DNA of 64,000 nucleotides from Verrucomicrobiota bacterium (GTDB lineage Bacteria; Verrucomicrobiota; Verrucomicrobiia; Limisphaerales; J093), in contig JADJWF010000003.1 in NCBI GenBank assembly GCA_016716505.1, positions 310,001 through 374,000 on the forward strand, written 5' to 3'. The position numbers were made by a program, and so were the translations under genes. Shown here piece after piece: positions 43,851 to 52,800 of the stretch (position 1 is the first letter of the stretch; each line of letters opens with the position of its first letter). The notes beneath the pieces are model-generated. The model made no database searches, was not told the origin of the DNA, and saw nothing but the letters and a program-made list of their open reading frames with translations.

Positions 43851-46800
43851 CTACTCGCTCAACACGCGGTAGAAGCGCGCCGCTGAGGCGGCATCCGTTC
43901 CGAGCCAGATCTCGGCCCGACCGGCGGCGTCAAGGGTGACCGACTGCGCCGCCGACCACGGACCTTCGACCGCGGGCGCGGATTGCAGGACCACGGTGGC
44001 TTGCGGCTCGCCCCGCACGATCAGCACCGTCCCCGCCCCGGCCCGGGCGATCGCCAGGCTCACTCCCGTCTCCACCGACGCGATGGCAACAACTCGTTCG
44101 TCACCGCTCGTGCCCACTTCCACCAGCCGATAACGGAGACCTTCATCCAGCCCGGCGGGCGTATCCGTCAGGCCGTAGCGTTGCGGGCGGCCATCCCAAC
44201 CCGTGGCCGGGATGATCTGCGGGGTGATCCGCTGCCAGCCGCCGTCGGCCGTCGAGCGATCCACGCGGAAGCCCAGGACGCCGCTTTCGACCAACGTCCC
44301 CCAAGCCAGCCGCACGTTGCCACCGCCGGCAACGAGCGCCCGGAAGTACGCCAGCCGTGCGGCCGTGGGCAGGTTCTTGAGGCCCGCGTCCACGTACGTG
44401 ACCGCGTCCCCTGAAACGAGCGTGAACGGTACGGTCTTGCCATCCAGCGTGTTCGCGTCCGAATTTGCCGGCCCGGTCAGTCCCAGACCATCGGCGTTTT
44501 GCGTCGTGTAGGTGAAGCCCGTCGGCGTGACAAACTGCACCGAGTACGTGCCCGGCGGCAGGTTGCTGAACAGGTAGTAGCCCGGATTGCCGCCGCCATC
44601 GTCGGCCGTGACGGTGGTGGCGATGACCGCGCCACCCGCATCCAGGAGCTTGACCGTGACCCCGTTCATCCCTGCGGAGGCCGGTTCGTCTTGCAGGCCG
44701 TCAGCATTGAGGTCGTTCCAGACGTAGTTGCCGATGGAGACCGGCCGATACATCCCGGCGTCGCGTGTCAGGTCGGTGGCGCCGGTCCCCAACGCAAACG
44801 CCGCCGTCTGCCCCGTCCCCGGATCCGCGTCGCTGTCCACGGTGTCATCGAGGCCGACGTTGGCCAGCGTGAAGACATAGCCCGACGGCAGGATGAACTT
44901 GACGTAGTAGTTGTCCGGGCCGAGGCCGGTGAACAGGTAGTAGCCCGGATTGCCGCCCCCATCGTTGGCCGTGACCTGCGTCATCAGCGGCGAGGTGTCA
45001 CCGACTCGATAGAGCTCGACCGTCACGCCGTTGAAGCCCGCCTCGCCCGGCTCTTGCAGGCCATCGCCGTCGAGGTCCTCCCAGACGAAATTGCCGATCT
45101 GGGCGGTGCCCCGGTAGCCGAAGTCTTGATCCAGCCGATTGGGTGTGGCGTCCGTCAGGGTGACGGACGAGGTGCTGTCCCCGCCGCCGTCCGGGTCCAC
45201 GTGATTGTCCGTCAACCAGACTGGGAAGTCCAAGTCACCGGTGTTCACGGTCACCGTGTACGGGACGCCACCCGGTGTCGTCCGCAGGCCGCTGAACAGG
45301 TATTGCCCGTTGGCATCGGTCTCCGTTGTGAACGTCTCACTGATGCCGTCGCCATCCGCGTCGCCGACCAGCGTCACCGTGATGTTCGGCAGGCCCTCGC
45401 CCGTGTCGAAGACGCCGTTGTTGTTGTAGTCGGCAAAGACGGTATCCCCAATCGAGCCGTTGCCGCGGTAGCCGAAGTCCTGCAGCAGGTCGGTGGGCGA
45501 CGCAAACGTGAGCGTCGTCGTCGAGGTGCCGTCGTTGGTGCCGTCCGGATCCACGGTCTGAGTCAGACCGGAGGCGATGCCCGAGAGCACCGTGACCGTG
45601 TACGAGCGGCCGCCGGTCGGCGCCGGCAGATGGTCGAAGAGATAGTTCCCATTCACGTCGGTCACCGTGGTGATCGTCTCCGGGATCCCGTCGCCGTTGA
45701 GGTCGCCCTGGAGCTGGACAGTTACCCCGCTGATGCCCTCGCCAGGATCCGGGAGCCCATCGTTGTCGAGATCGAGGAAGATGGTGTCGCCAATCGAGCC
45801 GGGGCCCACCTCGCCGAAGTTGTAGCCGGTACCCGCGTCACCCGACACCACCGGGATGTTGGAGACCACATCGTTGACCGAGCCATCGCCGCCGAGCGAT
45901 CCCACCGTATCGGCGCTGTCGGTGTAACCGTCCGGCTGGGTCTCGGTCAGCGTGTACGTGCCCGGCCGGAGGTTGGTGAAGCTGTAGCTGCCATCCGCTG
46001 CCGTGGTGGTGGTCAGGTTGACCGGATTGCCGCGGTCGTCGGTACCGGTCAGCGTGACGGTGGCGCCGTAGATGCCCAAGTCGGTGCCGGGATTGTACGT
46101 CCCGCTGTCATTGACGTCATTGTACACCACGCCGGCCAAGCTGGCGGGCACCAGCTCGCCGAAGTTGTAGTTGACGCCCGTGGTGGAAGGCGTGCCGGTG
46201 GGAATCGTGATGGCACTGATCGTCTGGCTGTCGGTCGTGTTGTCCACGGTGCCCGTCCACGGCGTCCCAGAGGTTTCCTTGCCGTCCAAATAGCCCGCCG
46301 GCTGGGTCTCGGTGAGCGTGTAGGTGCCCGGCCGCAGGCCGAGGAACTCGTAGTAGCCGGCGGCATCCGTGGTGGTGGTCACCGACACCGGGTTGCCCAA
46401 GTGGTCGGTGCCCGTCAGCGTGATCGTCACACTGCCAATCGGGCTTTCACCGGTCTCCTTGAGGCCATTGTTGTTGGCGTCGTGATAGACGTAGCCACTG
46501 AGGCCGTGCGAGTAAATCGTCACGGTGTCACTCGCGCTGACCGGCGGCTCATTGCGCTCGCCGGGCACGGGCCCGGAGAGCGTGGTCGCCTGGGTGACGG
46601 TCGCGGTGTTCGGGACCACCTCGCCCGGGGCCACCGTGACGGTGAGGGCGACCTTGAACTGGAACACGTACGGTCCGCCCACCAGCAGATCGCCGCCGGT
46701 GTAGGTGATCAAGCCCGTCACCAGGTTGACCGAGGGCGTGAAGCCGGGCGGGTAGTCCACGCCAGCCGTGCCGAAGTTCACGGAGGCCGGATCGAATTTC

Positions 46801-49800
46801 GCCGGGTTGAGCGGGTCTTCGATCACCACGTCGTACGCGGTGAGGAGGCCCGTGTTGTTGACCGTCAGCACCACGTCCACCACGTCGCCCGCATCGGCGG
46901 CCGGCTGGACGATGTTCTTGACGATCGTCATTCGCGGTTCGACCACCGGGGTGTTGACCGGCGGGCTGGTGAAGGGCGGCACGCCGTCGCCGCTGATGTC
47001 GAATGTGGCCGTGTTGGCCAAGGTCGTCTGGCCGGGCACGAAGCCCACATTCCCCGCCTCATCCAGCACGCGGGCGCTGACCAGGATGAGGAAGGCGTTG
47101 TCGTCCGGGTCGTTGTTGCCCGGGTTGATCATGGCCCCGAAGGTGAAGGTCACGTCATCGCCGCTGCCGACGCCGCCGGAGACCGAAGGCGTTGGCACCG
47201 CGCCGGCGTAATCCTTCGTGAGCAGACCGCCGCTGCCGGCCACGGTCGTGACGATGCTGTAGGACTCGTAGTCCAGTCCGGCCGGCAGGTTGTCGGTGAC
47301 CGTCAGGTCGGGCGTGGTGCCCTCCGGCAACGTGACCTTGAGGGCGTAGGTGACCACCTCGCCAATGGTTACGTCCGGGTCGGATGTTTCCGTCTGATCG
47401 GTCTCGAAGAGGGACTTGGCGAAGCTGGCCAGTTTGCCCGCGCTGGTGATGGTCGAGTCAGCCGCGTGATCATTTAGCGGACCGCCGGGCCCGTCGGCGC
47501 CGGTGCGCTCATCCGGACTGCCGCCCTGGAGGCTCGTCCAGGCAAGGCTCGCGGTGTTCGGGATGCTCAGGCCGGGCGTCATCGTGTTGGCCACGGTGCC
47601 CTTGACCTTCAGGGTCACGCTGGCTCCCGGCGGGATGTTGAGGGTGAAGGCCGGCTTCACCTGCAGCGTGCTGCCGCTGATCTCGAAGTCGCCCGCCGTC
47701 GGCGCCTGAACATCGGCGTAGTAGGCCCAATTCACCGGGTCCGTATTCACGGTGATCACGTTCGCCAGCAGCACCCAGACCTGCCCGGCCTGGGTGACAC
47801 CGCCGGCACTCTGGACCCGGTAACCGGCAACCATCTCGGCCGCATCGTCGAAGCTGGCCCAGCGCGTCCACGTGGTCGTGGGGGAGCCGACTTCGTAAAT
47901 GCCGTTTTCCGACGGATTCGATTGATCTTTGACGAGGACGAGGTCGCCGGTGGCCACCGTCACGTTGTCCACCATCGTGGGCGCACCGGTGAACGTGCCG
48001 AGCGAGAAGGTCGCGCCCAGGTCGGCCGTCGTTGCCGCGACCACCGTGGTGTCGTAGAAGCCCGTCGCGGTGAAGTCACCCGGACCCGTCAGGATTACGG
48101 GGCTGCTGATGACCGCCGGGAGGGCGTCCGACAGGGTCACGTTGTAGGCGGCCTGTGAGCCGGCGTTGCTGACGACGAACGTGTACGTGACATCGTCGCC
48201 GGCATCCACCGACGTGACGTCCACGGTCTTGCTGATCGAGAGGTCCGGCTCGACCACCGTAACCACCGGGTCGTTCGCCGGGTTGCTATCGGGGACCGTG
48301 CGACCGGGCATGGCCGGGTCATCGAAGGTCAGCGTGGCGAGGTTGGCCCGCGTCACGCCGTCCTGGTTGGCGGTGATGTTCAACACCGTGGCCGTGATCC
48401 GGAGGACGAAGGCGTTGTTGTTGGCGTCGCCGTCCGCAGCCACCGCGCAGGTGCCGAAATCGAAGGCGACCGTGGTTGCGCCCGTCGCCGGGAGCGCCGG
48501 CGTGATGATCGGCGGGTTGTTGCCCAGCGTGCCATTGAAGTTCGCCGTCAACATGCCGCTGCCGCTGGCCAGCGTGGTGACCGAGTAGCTGTCCAACCGC
48601 AGCCCGGTGGGCAGGACATCGTTGACGAGCACGTTCGGGGTCGTGCCCTCCGGCAGCGTCACGAGGATGTCGAAGGTCACCTGTTCGCCGATGGCGACAT
48701 CCGATCCCGTGGTGGAGGCGAGGCTGGTGTCGTCGTCGGTCAGGGTGCCGTTCCGGAACGCCTTGTCCACGGTCGGGCGAGCCAGGGTGGTGTTGGCCGT
48801 CGAGGCCACGCTGTAATTGTTGCGGACGCTGGTGCCGTAATTCACCCGCGTGTTGTCCGTCGCCGTCACGCCGCTGCCGTTGCGCTCGCCGTACTGGCCG
48901 CCGGAAGCGCCCACCGAGGAGCTGGTGGTCGGATCTGTGCCCGTCGGATTGCTCGCCGTGCCGCGCGGGCCGGGCAGGCTGGTGTACGTCAGCGCCGCCG
49001 TGTTGACGATCTCCTGCCGGGCGGCGGCCGAACTGCTGACCACGCCGTTGACCGTGAGGGTTACGTCCTTGACCGCGCCGGTGATCTTGGCTTCGGGATC
49101 GAGCCGATCCAGGTTGACGGTGATGGTGCCGCTGGTGTTGACGGCCGGAACGGTGACTGACCCGCCGGTGAAGGTGCCGCTGGCGGTGAAGGTCTGGCCC
49201 GCCGGGATGTCCGGCGTGACGATGGTCAGGCTCTGGAACAGCACGTCCGCCGGCAGCACGTCGGTGAGCACCAGATCGAAGGCGGTGACTTGATCTACGG
49301 GCACCCAAGTGATGGTGCTATTGGTGCCGGAGTTGAGGTTTTGCACGGTCGCCGACTGGGCGAAGGTCCGTCCGCCGATCAGCGAGCCTTCGCTGACGAA
49401 GACTTGGATGCCCACCGGGAACTCCGCCACGGTGTCGAAGTCAGTGGCGCGCGTCAGATTCATGTTGCCGCCCCCGACCGAGGTCACCACATAGACCCCG
49501 TTTTGGCTCCCGGTGCCTTGGGCACGAACCAGCACGCGGTCACCCACGGACAAGGTCACGCCATCCTGGGTGGCGCTGACGCCGGTGAAAGTGCCGGCGC
49601 TGAAGCCGGTTAGGCTGCTCGTGGTGGCCACGCGCACGGCTGGGTTGGCCGCGACCGCCGAGAAGGTCACCGGGTTCGAGTTGATGGTGGCCACCGCCGC
49701 GTCCAGGGCGAACGTCCGGCCGCCGTTGGCCGTGCCTGCGGCCACGTAGGCGCGGTAGCCCAGGGTCATCTCGGTCGCCGCGTCGAAGTCGGTCGCGCGG

Positions 49801-52800
49801 TCCCAGATGCCGTTGACCGCGTCCACCACCTTGTAGATGCCGTTCTGGCTGGCCGCGGTCTGGTTCTTGACCAGCACCCGATCCCCCTCGGCCAGGGTCA
49901 CGCCGTCCACGGTGGCCGGCGCGCCGGTGAAGCGGCCGGTACCGCCTACGCCGCCAGTGGGATTGAACGTGGCGCTGAACCCAGCCGTGGTAGCAGCCCG
50001 CACGTGGGGCGCGTACTGGGCCGGGTGCGCCGTGTTGTTGGAGAACTGGATCTGGTAATCAATCGGATCGCCGGCATCCACCGGCACGGTGGTGATCGCC
50101 TTGCCCAGGTTGTTGATCTGCGGCTCGACGATGATCACCGCCTGGAAGTCGTTACCGGTCGAAGTTGAACCGACCTGGGTGTTGCCCGTGCTCGAATTGA
50201 GGCGCGCCTGGAAGGTGTTTGAGAGGCCGACGCCGGCCTGCTGCGCGCTGCCGTCGGTCGCCGTGGCGTTGCGGTCGTTGGTGACCAGGGCGTTGAACTC
50301 GATCACCACGTACTCGGCATCGGCGTCGCTGTCAGTGTTGGTCAGCGTCCCCAGCCGGAAGTACACATCGGTGCCATCGCTATAGCTATCGGGGTCGCTG
50401 GTTGGACTGTTCGAGACATTGGCGTCGAAGGATGTGCCCTCGCCGATGGCCAGGCCGTTGGGTCCGCCCACCGCCAGGCTGAACGAGGAAACGTCGTCGC
50501 CGCTGCCCGTGAGGTTGAGCCCGGCGCCAGTCAGGGCCGGCACCGCCGCCAGGCCGCTGCCCGCAGCCGCCGACACGATACCGCCGCCATTGGCCACAAA
50601 GGCCACGCGGACGGTGTTGTCGTTGATAAAGCGGATGCCCGGCGGGATGCTGTCGAAGAGGGCAAAGTCGGGCAAGGTGCCCTCGGGGATCTGCGCGACC
50701 AGCCGATAGCGCACGATCTCGCCCGGTGCGGCCAGGGTGCGCAGCGCGACGATGCGATCAATGTCCCAGCGGACCGCCCCGCCGGTGCTGCCCGCCACCG
50801 TCAGCGAAGCGATCGAGCCCCAATCGAAGCCCGCGATGCTCCCGCCGGACGGGCCAGTCGCAGGCGCCAGCAGCGAGGACAGCAGGACCTGACTGAACCC
50901 CGGAGCGCCGATGGTCAGATTGGTGATGGTGGCGTCAAAGCGGGCCGTCGTCCCGTCACTGTCTGTGAGCGTGACGCGGAGGTTCGCGTTTCCGGCACTC
51001 GTATTCCGCCGGATGAGCACGCCCAGCGAGGCATAGCCCCGCAGGTCCAGCGGCGTGGCAAAATTGAGGGTGCCGCTGCCGTCGGTGCCGGTTGCCGGAC
51101 TGCCGATGCGCACGAACTGTGGCTGCGTGGAGATCGCGGTTGCCCAGTTGCCACTCAGAGTGCTGAACCCCGTCCCCGTGAAGTCGGCGATGATGAGCGG
51201 CTCGAGGGTGTGCGCTTCCGAGGAGGCCGCGAGGAACTTCTGGAGGACCGGCGCCGCCGCATTGAGCACGCCGGTGCTGGTGGCGTTCTGCACGGCGTAA
51301 TTGTTCAACACCGCCGTGTCGGAGCCGGGACCGCCCGCGCCCGTGCGCTCGGTGCTGGTGGTGTTGTTCGACGTGCGCGGCGCGGTGAAGTTGCCGTCCA
51401 GGCTGGTCCACGTGACCAGGGCCGAGTTGGGGATGCTCTCGCCCGGAATGACCGACAGGTCGAGCACGCCGCTGACCTCGATCGTGATGCTGCCGCCGGG
51501 AGCCAGGTCAATGTTCGAGGTGGGCGCAAACGTAAGCGTTGAGCCGGTGAGCTGGAGATCCGCGATGGCCACCGTGGCGGGGATGCCATTGACCGAGGCA
51601 CCCGTCGAGGTCGCCGAATAGATCGTCAGGGAGTTCAGCTTGGCCGGGAACGTGTCCACCATACCGAGGTCAAAAGCCGCCGGCCCGCCGGCGTGGGTGA
51701 TGGTGATGCGATAGTACACCGTGTTGCCCGCGTCCTGGCCGGACAGGGTGGCGGCATACGCCCCGGGACCACCGCCATCATCCGGCGCCACCTGTTTGGT
51801 CACGGTCAGGGCCGGCTCGACGATGGTGATCAACTGGGCGGGGGTGCTGACGAGCGCCGGTCCGGTGGCGTAGGTGAGTTGGGCGGTGTTGTCGAGGGTC
51901 ACGCCCGCCTGATTGCCGGGCGGGGTGGGCAGGGTGTTCTGGTTCAGGACGACCGCCGTGAAGACGAGGGTGACCGTGTCGGCACCGGAGTTTCCGGTGT
52001 TGTTGTTCTGGATGTCGCCCAAGGTGAAGCTCACCTGGCGCGCCGTGCCGGGGTCGAGGATGGTCACGGTGGGCGTCCCCACAATGACACCGCTCGAGGG
52101 CGTGGCGCTCACGAGGCTCACGAAGGCCAGCCCTTGGGCCAGCGTGTCGTCAATGACCACCGTGGGCGTCAGGCCTTCCGGCACCGTGACGGTGAGGGTG
52201 TAGGTGACCAGCTCGCCGATAACCGCGTCAAACTGGCCGTTGCCCGTGGCCACGACCTCGGTGCCCGTGACCGTCTTGACGAAGGCGGGCGGCAGGGTAC
52301 GCACCTCGGCATCATCGGTCTTACCGCCGGGAATGTGGTTGTCCCCGCCGTCGGCGCCGGCGTAATTCGTGAGGGTGGCGGTGTTGATAATCGTGGAGTT
52401 CGCCGGCAGATTCGCGGCCAGCGTAAGGTCGTAGGACACGATGACGACGTTCGAGCCGTCCGTGGTCGGGGTGCCGCCGTGGTCGCGGCCGCGATTGAGG
52501 CCGCCAGTGCCCAGGTCCACCGCGTAGTTGTCCACCAGCTCGACCGTGAAGGTGTACGTGGCGGGGTTCCACGCGAGCAGGTAATCCGTGACGGGTGTGA
52601 GCACCGTGCCGTTGCCCCGCTGAACGATGAGGTTCACGCCTGCGGCCAGGGCGGTGGCGTCGGCGTAAGAACGAACATACGCCGCCGGGATGGTGTCGGT
52701 GACCGTCACGTCGTAAGCGTCGGAGCGACCGGAATTGAACAGCACCACCCCGTAGCGCACGCGCTCGTTGGCGTCCGGCAGCGGGGCGGAGGTGAGATTC

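Noticed and set aside
44499..47477. Very long open frame (about 990 codons) antisense to the giant gene
   Set aside because: Arg/Val/Gly-rich, no domains, no signal or start site. It mirrors codon bias of the repeat-rich minus-strand gene.
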